A stretch of DNA of 64,000 bases from Whitmania pigra (taxonomy: Eukaryota > Annelida > Clitellata > Hirudinida > Haemopidae). Every line of letters begins with the position of its first letter. The stretch's first letter is position 1. The translations under genes were made by a program, and so were the position numbers. The DNA is taken from contig JAJTWR010000473.1 of assembly GCA_021613335.1 (NCBI GenBank), positions 1-64,000 of the forward strand, written 5' to 3'. Positions 46,418 through 56,232 of this stretch are shown here, one piece after another. The notes under the pieces are model-generated. The model had not been told where the DNA came from. It made no database searches and worked only from the letters and a program-made list of their open reading frames with translations.

Positions 46418-46969
46418 TTGGAATCTGGTTTGTCGCCCTGTGAACTGCTAAACGGCAGACAAATACGGGCGAGAGTCGATGTCCTTCGCCCATCTCCGTC
46501 GCTCTTGACAAAAGAGGTAGCTCTTACACAAAGAAAAAACAAAGAGCGATTCGCGGTAGGATCGCCTTGCTACGCAAAATACTTTGGACCTCATAGAGAT
46601 CGACAACCAAGATGGGTACCGGCTATAATTCAACAGATTCTGGGTCCAAGATTGTTTGTAGTCAAATCTTTAAGGCAGGGATATTTGTGGAAGAGGCACA
46701 TTGATCAAATTCGCCACAGATACGGTGTTGAAAAGGATGCTGATCCTGGGGATCCAGTGGTTGTACATCCATCCCTGATAGTGAAACCAACGTCTGAGCG
46801 ACGTTTTATACAATTACAAGAACCTACGCCAAGAAGAGGGCAAAGAACGATTAAAGAACCCAGACCCGAAGTACGGTTCCCTTCTCCGACTATGCCACGA
46901 AGATCAGAAAGAATTCGTCAGCAGTTGAACCGACGACTTTTACTGAAGGGGGAGGTGTTACGTAGCTAG
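46418..46969 (+). pseudogene. Gypsy integrase C-terminal domain
   Basis: Starts SGLSPCELLNGRQIRARVDVL and contains RDRQPRWVPAIIQQILG and LRQGYLWKRHIDQIRHRYG, matching the fragment at 10976-11470. It overlaps the preceding frame, showing that a large deletion fused RNase H to this domain. The frame runs 14 bases into the 3' LTR. Confidence 0.8.
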
Positions 46970-47180
46970 CACACCTGTATGTGCCTAAAGGCTAGTGCCT
47001 AATTGCGAAGCTAGAGAGCGGTTCGTTTTGAGTTCTGGAGTTGCTACATACAATTGATACGAATTAGTTAAAAACAAGAAGACGTGTTTTGTTGTAAATA
47101 AAGACTTTTAGTTTCGCTGTTGTTTTCATTTATACAAGCGATACAACAATCATCATCGCCATCGTCATCGTCAGCGTCAG

Positions 47181-47211
<31 letters not shown>

Positions 47212-47537
47212 ATCATCATCATCATCTCCATAATCATCATGAACAACAAGATAATCGTAATCACAATTTTTGGAAGCCAATGAGATGTCACACAGGCAGA
47301 CGGATTACGACACTTCATAATCATTACGACGACGACAGCAACGACGGTAGCGACAGTCGCAACAATGGCAACGAAGTATCATCAATGGATGGTTTGTGAC
47401 GTATCATTATCACCATTCACGAACATCATCATCAAGATCATCATCGTCATCGTCACTTCCGATCAGCAACAACAACAACAACAGATATATAGATTGCAAC
47501 GTCATGACAACACCCTTGATTATGATGACGACGACCT

Positions 47538-47863
47538 CTAACTACACAAGCCATACAACACCGACGACGCCACTAGCAGAGGCAGTAGTAACGACAGCTG
47601 CGGCTGGTGCGCCTCCGCTGCTGGGCCAGCGCCGGCGCCACTGCTGGCCATCATGTCGTTGTCGCTGGTGTGCCATATGGAAGCTTCTTGCCAGTCGAAG
47701 CGAGGCTGGTTGTTGTTGTTGTTGCGCCTGTGTTGTCGTACGGGATTCACGGCGTAGTTGTTGTCAACTCCTTCGTCATCTTCTTCTTCTTCCTCCTCAT
47801 TCACGATTTCCTCAGCGTCGTCGTCTTCCTCTCCCTCCTCACCATCGTAGGAGTCCACAGAGT
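47538..47863 (-). CDS. contactin-like protein, last exon with GPI-anchor signal
   Basis: On the minus strand a good acceptor (CCATCCATCTTCAG) precedes an exon that continues the FN3 exon in phase (phase 1). It encodes an acidic run (EEGEEDDDAEEIV, then a long Glu/Asp stretch), NPVRQHRR with Asn repeats, RFDWQEASIWHTSDND, and ends SSGAGAGPAAEAHQPQ followed by the hydrophobic tail LSLLLPLLVASSVLYGLCS and TAG. Small residues, a short spacer and a terminal hydrophobic segment are the signature of a GPI-anchor signal, expected for contactins. The acidic region is encoded by (GAA/GAT)n triplets that differ in number from copy 2 at 62085. Confidence 0.7.
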
Positions 47864-48104
47864 CTGAAGATGGATGGGTGGAGAGATGAGTGAATGAATG
47901 AATTAATTAATTAATTAATGAGTGAGTGAGTGAGTAAATGAATAAACGAACGAATGAATGAATGTCTTGAAATACTTGATTAAGATTTATTATCATAACA
48001 TCAACAAATGTGATAATGATTATGACAAGATGGTGATGATGACATGAAAATGATGATGACGTTGATGATGATGATGATGATGATGATGATGTCAGACGAC
48101 TGAC

Positions 48105-48276
48105 CGATAATCTGCTGTTGCTGAAGTAGCGGCGTGGTGAAGAGTATGGTGGCTGGTTTACTCGGTCCGTACTTGTAAAGCATTTGTACCTTCACAGAGT
48201 AAGTTGTACCCTCCTTCAGATTGGTCAGAGTGTGCGAAGTCACATCCTTCAAGTGAAATCCATGATCATGATCATG

Positions 48277-48308
<32 letters not shown>

Positions 48309-48442
48309 CATCATCATCATCATCATAATCATCATCATCACTATAGTTTCCACCGTGATAATTACCACCATTATTATTATTGTTAATATTATTATTATTA
48401 TTGTTGCAAGGGGTCACTAGGTTCCCATTTGGTTCACAGCCT
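48105..48442 (-). CDS. contactin-like protein, FN3 exon (open copy)
   Basis: The minus-strand exon has a polypyrimidine-rich acceptor (CTGTTTTTGATGCACTGTCAG) and a donor GTCAGT. In phase 2-1 it is open for its full 338 nt. After GCEPNGNLVTPC it encodes poly-Asn, GGNYHGGNYS and a poly-Asp/His run, then the second half of a fibronectin type III domain: HTLTNLKEGTTYSVKVQMLY and KYGPSKPATILFTTP, with the L-x-P/E-x-T-x-Y and G-P-S motifs. The homopolymer insert expands the domain's mid loop. Upstream exons lie outside or were not recognised. The name contactin is inferred from FN3 plus GPI tail; other GPI-anchored FN3 adhesion proteins are possible. Confidence 0.65.
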
Positions 48443-49375
48443 CTGACAGTGCATCAAAAACAGAATAAAAAATATTGTATGAAAATCGTTATTTGCATTA
48501 TTGCCTCAGCAGAGTGAATTGATTCAAAATTGTCATTCATACAAAATGTGCCCAAACAAGTTATTAAAATGATGGCAAAGACGGAATCAATGATGTTAAA
48601 AAAGTATCATTATCATCATTTGCGATCATCATGGTCGTCGTCGTCATCATTTCTTATGCCCATCAAGTGTAAATTATAATATACTAAAATAATAACAATG
48701 ATAATTTAGTTATCAAGCCGTTACATCAGTATTATTAATTAGCAATAACGATGACATAATAAAAATAATAATAACAATAACAATAATAATATAAATATAA
48801 TAACATCATAAATTCATTCAAAATCCGTTACATCAGTATTATTAATTAGCAATAACGATGACATAATAAAAATAATAATAACAATAACAATAATAATATA
48901 AATATAATAACATCCTAAATTCATTCAAAATCCGTTACATCAGTATTATTAATTAGCAATAACGACGATGTAGCAAAAATAAAAATAATAATAACAGTAA
49001 CAATAATAATATAAATATAATAACGTCATAAATTCATTCAAAATCCATGCTAATCATAACATCCCCAGTTAGGCCAGTAGAGCAACAACGTCTGCATGAT
49101 GGATGGCTTCGGATTGATGGAACCAGCACACTCCATTAATAATTAATTACTTGTTAATTAATTTTTAATTGCAGTCAGTGGGGCCAACCTTTCAATGTAT
49201 CGACCCGACAGACGTGCCCTAATATGGGGTCGAACGTTGGCATTAACGGGCTTTGGTTTCATGTTTCATTGATGGCAGATGATATCAATGGTAATAATAA
49301 TATTAATAACATAACATAAGTCTTATAGTAATATATTAATTATAGTAATAATAGTAATAATAATAATAGCAATAA
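48443..49375. repeat. intronic sequence with 107-bp tandem repeat
   Basis: Contains three 107-bp units starting CCGTTACATCAGTATTATTA at 48718, 48825 and 48932; the sister block has only one (63219). A segment at 49050-49270 with TAATTGCAGTCAGTGGGGCC is conserved between copies but has no decisive ORF; it may hide another exon. Confidence 0.75.
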
Positions 49376-49376
49376 T

Positions 49377-50130
49377 GGCACCCCGTCATAACAGCCCGGC
49401 GACAGAATAGCCCCGACAAAACAGCCCCGTCAAAATAGCCCGGCGTCAAAATAGCTCAAGACAAAACAGCCCCGACAAAGCCGCCCCGACAAAACGGCCC
49501 CGTCGAAACAGCCCGGCGTCAAAATAGACCAGGACGGAAAAATCCCGTCAAAATGGCCCCGTCAAAATAGCCCCGACAAAACCGCTCGGCGACAAAATAG
49601 CCCAGGACAAAACAACCCGGCGACAAAATAGCCCCGACAAAACAGCCCCGTCAAAACAGCCCTGTCCCCAGGGTCGGACTGGCTTAAAAAACCGGCCCGG
49701 GAAATTTTATTTAACTCCTAGTTTGATCAACTTAAACATAAGAAATACTAGAGTATAAAATTTCTATTCACTATTAACTATTATAACAGCTTTTTATCGT
49801 TTCACTGGTAGATGCTAAAACATCAATGATTTCATTGTTATTGATTCTTGGAAAAGAGTCTTTCTCACAAGACATCAGCATGAATGATCTTGATGAAAAC
49901 GACCTCTCACAAGCAACTTGTGATGAGGATAATGTCAACACAAATTTGTAAGCCAGATACAAATAATATAAATACAATAATATATACGAATAAGCAAGAC
50001 TATGCAAATTAAACTTCTGGAGAACAATAATAACAACAAACAATACTCAAAACGGTCAAAGCATTCAAGCCACTAATTTCGAATTAAATTTTGATTCAGT
50101 TTCACAACATTTTTTAAAAATACTTTGACA
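49377..50130. mobile_element. minisatellite-ended MITE copy containing a hAT fragment
   Basis: Left end GGCACCCCGTCATAACAGCC and a long array of CCCCGTCAAAATAG-type units (to 49668). At 49671 a hAT end CAGGGTCGGACTGG begins. On the minus strand at 49774-50043 a hAT C-terminus reads SSQVACERSFSSRS. From 50056 the MITE's AT-rich core (CACTAATTTCGAATTAAATT) resumes, then the right end is missing. The empty site is seen at about 63680-63740 in the sister block. Confidence 0.75.
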
Positions 50131-50898
50131 TGGAAATGACCCTATGAGAGGTTTTGCCATTTATATCAAGGTGTTTATGTTAAGCACATACAAATTGATA
50201 AATAGAGGACAATTTATCACAGTTGCAAACAAAATTTAAGAAAATATTCAGCTATTACAATTTCTAATGAAAAATTTTTTTTTAATAAATACTTTGATAT
50301 TTTCAGAGTTCTTTAACTTAGTACTCCAGATAGCACTTGTTTCAAGTTCAGCATCACTGTATCGTTGTCATGAAATTTCAGAAAGAATTTGCAAGCAATT
50401 GACCTATTTACTGGTATATTCTTGGAGCGAGTTATGCAGAACCTTTAAAATAACTTTGCCACTGACGTCCTTATAATGCCATTGCCTTAATCGTTTGCTT
50501 TGATATCTGAATTAGTTCTTTCGCAAGCAGAAATTACCTTAACTGTCTTTTTCAATGGCAACAATTGTATTTATTATTGGCTAAATATTTTATTTTTACA
50601 AAAATTAAATTTAAAAAAAACAAATGTGCATATAGGCAAGTTTTAGAACCATTTCATTGTTTTTATTAAAGTTTATTAAGCGTCAAATTGTAATAAAAAA
50701 AAAAGTTCTTTAAAAAAAGTCCCAAGACGCAGTTTTTCCCTCTATCAAGGTGTCCGTGATGAAAAAATAGTTTTTACTATTATATTTGAGTTTCTTTGTT
50801 TTCAAACATTTTATTAAATAGATCTTCATTAATAGCACGTTTATTACAAAGCACACGTTTTACATTGATTAAATAAAATCGAACTTATTGAATTAGTT
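50131..50898. other. block B continuation and AT-rich DNA
   Basis: From 50136 to about 50450 the sequence matches 63731-64000. After that no homology or gene is visible up to the kinase stop codon. Confidence 0.6.
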
Positions 50899-52827
50899 TT
50901 AATCGGATTCTGTGAAGTTCACATGTTCCAGGATCCAAGGATGATTCAAAACTTGATCAGCTGTGAGTCGCTTCTTTGGGTTCTTCTCCAAAAGTTTCGA
51001 AATCAGGTCTTTCGCTCCTTCTGACACGAAATCTTCGCATTCACTGCTCACACAGTATTTCTCTCCCACAATGGATTTGAAGAGTGAAGCAAGACAGTCA
51101 TCACAATTTTTATAGGGGCAATCACAATTCCCATTTGGTGCAAATGGAAAGTCTCCATAGATCATATCGAATAAGAGAACACCCAAGCTCCACATGTCAC
51201 ACATTTTGGTCGAATGATTGTCGCTTCCAAAGTATGACTGAGCAACTTCTGGAGCCATGTACAATGAAGTTCCCACACATGAATTGAAAATATCATTTCC
51301 ATGATCATTACAACACGGTTTCCTCGATGCTCCCATTGCTAATCCGAAGTCAATAAGCTTGACAGGAAATATGTTCTCACTTGAACACATGATATTTTCT
51401 TTTTTCACATCCCTGTGTGCTATGTCGAATTGGTGAAGATATTTCAAAGCCGCTGCTATGTCTCTTATAACATTTGCTGCGTCCTTCTCTTCCAGTAATC
51501 CGTCGATCCCAAGAAGATCAAACAGCGATCCATGGTTTAGTTTTTCCATGACTATGTGCAAATGGGAATCTTCAAAATAATAATCTTCCATCTGTACAAA
51601 GTTCGGATGACCTACTACCAGTGACAATATATCCAATTCTACTTTGGCATTCTCCATTCCTTTCAGGTCTTTCATGTCATTGGTTTTCAGAGCGTATTGG
51701 CGCTTTGTTAATTTGTTGACGACTGTTTTAATGCCACCAGTCATACCTGTGCCAAGGATCTCCTCTGTGAGTTGGTATTTTAAGCTAAAAGAGTCATTCA
51801 CGCTGTCCGACTGTATGCCGTCTGTTTCACAGATCAATGTTATGTCTAGAGTGTTTTCGAGAGCAGTTGGTTTAATTGTGGGTTGCTCTGTTATGGCACA
51901 TCTCGTTTCTGCAACATACAGTTGGCGCTCTTCGAATGTCTTTCCATATTTCTTAATCCAAGGATGCTGCAAGACTTTTTCCGGAGTGTAGCGTTTTACT
52001 GGATCTTTTTCTAGCAACTTTGAAATGAGGTCCCTGCCTTCAGGGGAAATGTAGTACCATGTAATCGGCATATCGGGAATTCCTTCCACGATTTTGGCAA
52101 AGATCGTGCACAAGCAGATGTGGCAAAAATCATTAGTGCAAAATGGACAACTTCCAGAGTTTGTATATGGCTTCGATCCACTAAGAATTTCGAACATGAT
52201 TGCTCCCAAATTCCACATGTCGCATTGCTTGCTATAGAAACCATTGATTTTGAAGAACTGCTTGGCAACCTCGGGAGACACGTATGAAGGAGTTGTTAGG
52301 AAGTTTGACAGCATGTCGTCGTTATTTTCGAGAAGTTGTTCTTCACTCCTCACCGCCATTTCAAATCCACTCAGTTTCACAGGAAGTTTGTCGTCATCGC
52401 AACAAAAAATATCTTCGAATTTCAAGTTTCTGTGGGCAATATTGCATTGGTGGAGATGATGCAAGCCACCTGCTATTCCTTTTATGACTCTTGCAGCAAA
52501 TTGCTCAGTAATCGGTCGATTGAGCTGTAAATAATCTCTCAGCGATCCATAACTCAATTTTTCCGTGATGATGTTTAAGTAATTTCCATCGAAGTAGTAA
52601 TCCTCAAGCTGTATAAGGTTTGCGTGAGAAGAACAGATCGCCAACACGCCCAACTCTTGATACGCCTTAGCGAATTTATATTCGGGATACAATGGGAGAG
52701 TTGTGAGCGTGTATTGAACATTCGTCCATTTGTTGACGACAGTGGACATCGTCCTGCATTCAACAACTTTCGTGTCGTTGAGCATGTAATAAGTCTCGAA
52801 GAACATCTCTATGTTACTGAAACCCAT
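50899..52827 (-). CDS. tandem MNK-like pseudokinase-kinase, intronless
   Basis: A 642-residue uninterrupted frame with two protein kinase domains. Domain 1 (about residues 12-291) has lost the key residues: no glycine loop, Thr at the VAIK lysine (YTLT, residue 42), HRN in place of HRD (132-134), GFE in place of DFG (154-156), and SPE for APE. Domain 2 (about 350-632) looks active: GTGMTGG loop, YALK with Lys381, a candidate C-helix Glu397, HRDVKKEN (471-478), DFG (493-495) and MAPE. Both carry a Cys cluster (CPFCTNDFCHICLC and CDCPYKNCDDC) where MNK kinases have a zinc-binding insertion. MNKs phosphorylate eIF4E; that role is not shown here. It could be a retrogene or a lineage-specific duplication. 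Confidence 0.85.
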   Translation of the reverse strand: MGFSNIEMFFETYYMLNDTKVVECRTMSTVVNKWTNVQYTLTTLPLYPEYKFAKAYQELGVLAICSSHANLIQLEDYYFDGNYLNIITEKLSYGSLRDYLQLNRPITEQFAARVIKGIAGGLHHLHQCNIAHRNLKFEDIFCCDDDKLPVKLSGFEMAVRSEEQLLENNDDMLSNFLTTPSYVSPEVAKQFFKINGFYSKQCDMWNLGAIMFEILSGSKPYTNSGSCPFCTNDFCHICLCTIFAKIVEGIPDMPITWYYISPEGRDLISKLLEKDPVKRYTPEKVLQHPWIKKYGKTFEERQLYVAETRCAITEQPTIKPTALENTLDITLICETDGIQSDSVNDSFSLKYQLTEEILGTGMTGGIKTVVNKLTKRQYALKTNDMKDLKGMENAKVELDILSLVVGHPNFVQMEDYYFEDSHLHIVMEKLNHGSLFDLLGIDGLLEEKDAANVIRDIAAALKYLHQFDIAHRDVKKENIMCSSENIFPVKLIDFGLAMGASRKPCCNDHGNDIFNSCVGTSLYMAPEVAQSYFGSDNHSTKMCDMWSLGVLLFDMIYGDFPFAPNGNCDCPYKNCDDCLASLFKSIVGEKYCVSSECEDFVSEGAKDLISKLLEKNPKKRLTADQVLNHPWILEHVNFTESD

Positions 52828-53880
52828 TTCGTTATTTTTAAGTTGAATGATTTACCAAAATGATTTGAGACTCAATTTAAACAAAGCAGGCTCTGAGCAA
52901 ATGACCACAATTTGAGTTGTTACTTTTTTTATATTTTTTGAACGACCTTATAAATCCGAAGCGAAAAAGATTCTGAATATTAAAATCAAGTTTAATTATT
53001 TCTTAATCAAATTCAGCAAACGTTGATCTACATGTTAAATAAATTAACATTAGAATTTCAATTAAACAGTTTAATAATAAATTCAATTACAACTAGTTTA
53101 ATTACAACTTTAATGTAATTCTATTTAAATATTTGACGCATTTGCGCATATCTGAAACCAGCTCAAAAGAGCCATTCCCTGAATCTAACTTCTGCACGAG
53201 CAGTTTCTACGGTTGTTCAGTCTGTTACATATTTTGATAGTTTTGGACAAGTATTTTTAGCCTTTTGTTGAAGAAATAAAACACTTTTTTGAATTTTTGA
53301 ACTTTTTGAGTTTGTATGATTAAAAGGCCTGCGCCTTTAGAATGAAACTTTCTAAGGCATTAACAGTAATTTTCTGCTTTTCATCAATTTCTTAAAACTA
53401 TATGCAATGCCTACAAGCAAATTCATTTTAAGATTTTGCACATATAAAGCTTATATTTGCTATTGCTTCATTACCAACCTTTGTTAATCAAACTTAATCA
53501 AAGTCTCAAGAGAAATTCAAATTTTTTGGGTCGCTTGACATTTAGGAAAGAAGGAAAAAGGTCACCTCATAAAATTTGATGAGGTTTGCCCCTTGGAAAA
53601 ACTGAAACATCATTATCATCATTATCATTATTATTAGCAGGTATCTCGGATGACCCTTTCCTTCTGGACGGTGTGTCCTAACGAGCTGCTAGGCACGTTA
53701 AATCTGGAGTGGGTAGAAGGATGGATGGCCTACCAGCCAGCATAAGTGATACTGAAATCATATCTAAATGGTATTCCCAGGGAGACTTTTGTCAAAGAAT
53801 ATGGAAACATTGCTGTACCTTTTACTGTGCATTACTAACACGACGTTATAAATGGTAATTCGAGCATTACTAATTATACA
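52828..53880. other. AT-rich DNA upstream of the kinase gene
   Basis: No ORF of note. A GC-richer stretch at 53638-53750 (GGTATCTCGGATGACCC, GAGCTGCTAGGCACG) looks like part of a dispersed repeat but I cannot assign it. The kinase promoter should lie near 52828-53000; no certain TATA box is visible. Confidence 0.4.
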
Positions 53881-53884
53881 ATTA

Positions 53885-54017
<133 letters not shown>

Positions 54018-54200
54018 CATCATCATCATCAAAATAACAATGTATAATGTAATAATTTATTAAAATTATTTTTAAAATAAGTTCTCGGGTTATCCATAGC
54101 AGGCTACGTATTGTTGCCACATGTTTATCTGGCAACCACCTATATTGAAATCCAAGCTGCAAGCATTGATAAGCAAACATGCACACCAATCAGAACAATG

Positions 54201-54548
54201 AACATTCACAACTCCGCCGAACCACAAAAATTATCAAAGCAGTTAAGACATATTGAAGAACTGAATGGATATATTGAAGAACTGAATGAACATATTGAAG
54301 AACTGAATGAACATATTGAACATATTGAAGAACTGAATGAACATATTGAACATATAGAAGAACTGAATGAACATATTGAACATATTGAAGAACTGAATGA
54401 ACATATTGAACATATTGAAGAACTGAATGGACATATTGAACATATTGAAGAACTGAATGGACATATTGAAGAACTGAATGGACATATTGAAGAACTGAAT
54501 GGATTTATTGAAGAACTGAATGAACATATTGAAGGTGTTGTTAGGTGA
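54201..54548 (+). repeat. 21-bp coding-like minisatellite (heptad repeat ORF)
   Basis: An ATG at 54201 opens a frame of 115 codons consisting almost entirely of the heptad HIEELNE or HIEELNG, with HIE tripeptide insertions. Ile and Leu at positions 2 and 5 of each heptad would form a coiled coil. DNA units are 21 bp (CATATTGAAGAACTGAATGA) with extra 9-bp CATATTGAA units. Other frames, including two on the minus strand, are also open, as expected for a repeat whose unit length is a multiple of three. Whether it is translated is unknown. Confidence 0.6.
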
Positions 54549-55290
54549 ATGTTTGGATGCCTGGATATCATCATTTAACATCAGCTGACAAAAAGCTGTT
54601 ATCAGGCATTATTTGCGAGTTGTTTTGGCTCAGGAAGAATAAATTGAATTTGTAAATAATGTGCCAGCTAATTAATCTAATGAAAGCCTGGGAAAAGTCT
54701 GTTGTCACAAGTTGTGACTCACAACCATCATCGCTATCATTACAACCACCACTACTATCATCATCACCACCACAAACACTATAGTTATCATCACCACCAT
54801 TAAAACAACAACCACAATCATGACAAGCACCGTCATCACTATAACCACCACAAGCAATGGCATCATCACCAAGGTCACGAGGTTTCAAGACCCGATGTTA
54901 ATACGACGCAGAAAATTAAACTCTGACGAGTCATGACACTTCTCAGCTTATTTGTCCGATGACGACAATTAGTGCCATTAAAAGCTCGGAAACAACACCT
55001 CGTTGGCGTCGATTTCCTACAAATGGATAAAAAAAAGCGGGTGGAGGGAACGAGAGACAATGGAAGATATTAAAAAACAAAAAATAAAAATAAAAAAATA
55101 AGAAAGATATCAAAACATATAAAAAACGAAATGTGATAAGACATAAGAAAGATGAGATATAAAAAATAAAAAAAACAGATAAGATATGAAATCAAAGGCA
55201 ATGCGTGAGATTGAGATAAATAGTTAAAGAGTTAGATAGACAGATAAATAGATTAATAAAAGGATAGATAAAAGAGATAACATGCAAGAG
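54549..55290. other. noncoding DNA with CA/CAT-rich and A-rich stretches
   Basis: Includes an ATCACCACCA-type degenerate triplet region (54715-54870) and an A-rich region (55060-55280). No supported gene. Confidence 0.45.
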
Positions 55291-55402
55291 CAAGACAAGA
55301 CCACTTTATTAGAACTGAAACTAGCGGTAACTTCGACTCGAAACGTAAATAAATTCTAGGTCACATACAACTAAAAGTATGCCACAATATTCATGCGAAC
55401 AC
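55291..55402 (-). repeat. truncated solo LTR, family A
   Basis: Matches the family-A LTR from CAAGACCACTTTATTAGAAC to ATTCATGCGAACACA, followed by the conserved flank TTGTTTATTTCTCG. The other end is lost at 55290. Confidence 0.65.
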
Positions 55403-55748
55403 ATTGTTTATTTCTCGTTCTGTTCAATAAAAGAAAAAAAATGGTAGTATCATTAGGGGTACCGGAAAAACCTGTCCCGAATTTTGTTTGGAATAATAAT
55501 AACAAAAATAATAGTATCCATCACTAGATATTACCTATGAGCATCTGCTTGGGAGCTTTTTAATCCTCCTTTCAAAAAAAATTAACATCTTTAGAAGAAA
55601 TAAAGGATTTAAACTTCGCTTCAATCTCAAGAACTTTTATAATTTATTTATTATCTATTATTTATTAACCTTATTTATATTATTATTGATATTATTTTAT
55701 TAAACAGTTTTAATTACTATGCCTTAGTTAAGTTTCACTAGGTAATAC

Positions 55749-55861
55749 TGTATTTCTATGTTTATTTTGAAAGCAGAAAACTCGTAAACAAAGCAGAATA
55801 ACTTTTAATATAATGGAAAAGAAATGCACTTGAAGAATTTTCCCCTCGAATTCGATACATA
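55749..55861 (-). repeat. solo LTR, family B (decayed)
   Basis: Lies between the downstream flank and the 55430-55740 repeat, in the same order as at 39211-39338. Both ends are mutated. Confidence 0.5.
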
Positions 55862-56232
55862 AATCACAAAAAAAACTAAAACAGGTCAAAATTCACATTT
55901 TAAATAGTCCGCCAAGTGTAAAGCACGGATACATTCACATCTTGTTGTATCTTGTTGTGAATCAATAAATGCAGTATACTCCAAAGATTAGTGAAGAAGT
56001 TGAATATTTGTATAGCATAAAGAGCTTCCATTGAGTAAAGAGACTTTTGAAAATTACTACAAGCCTAAAATCTAAATTCTACTTGATGTTGATAAATCCA
56101 CAAACTACAAAAACTGATTCAAAGGTGTTATTTTAAACTTTTATTACATCATACGTAAAGCAAGTTGTAAATTCAGTGTCTGTTGAGAAACATAATACAT
56201 TATAAAAAATAGCGTAATATGACCATAGTTCG

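Larger units (their letters stand above)
44617..47148 (+). mobile_element. Gypsy-type LTR retrotransposon, internally deleted
   Basis: LTRs of 193 bp at 44617-44809 and 46956-47148, nearly identical (TGTTACGTAGC ... GATACAACA), with a 5-bp duplication ATCAT at both sides inside an ATC microsatellite. A primer-binding-site-like TGGTGCAGTCGAC begins at 44812 and a polypurine tract AAGGGGGAGG precedes the 3' LTR. The body holds gag, the RT thumb plus RNase H, and the integrase C-terminus. Zinc knuckles, protease, RT palm and integrase core are deleted. Confidence 0.92.
47149..49376. repeat. duplicated block B (copy 1)
   Basis: Closely matches 61730-63670 in the same orientation. It contains ATC/GAT triplet runs and two minus-strand exons of a contactin-like gene. 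The homology is interrupted at 49376 by a MITE/hAT insertion and resumes at about 50131. Confidence 0.85.

Noticed and set aside
47396..47893. Plus-strand ORF opposite the contactin-like last exon (and 61934-62458 in the other block)
   Set aside because: Low-complexity shadow of the minus-strand exon, which has a GPI signal, splice sites and matching phase.
48184..48420. Plus-strand Ile/Met-rich ORF opposite the FN3 exon
   Set aside because: Shadow of the ATC repeat; the FN3 motif lies on the minus strand.
51084..52863. Plus-strand ORFs opposite the kinase gene
   Set aside because: Shadows of a 642-codon kinase frame with unmistakable motifs.
54206..54581. Two minus-strand ORFs across the 21-bp minisatellite
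   Set aside because: Any frame of a repeat with a unit divisible by three tends to be open; the plus frame has a better heptad pattern and a non-repetitive leader.
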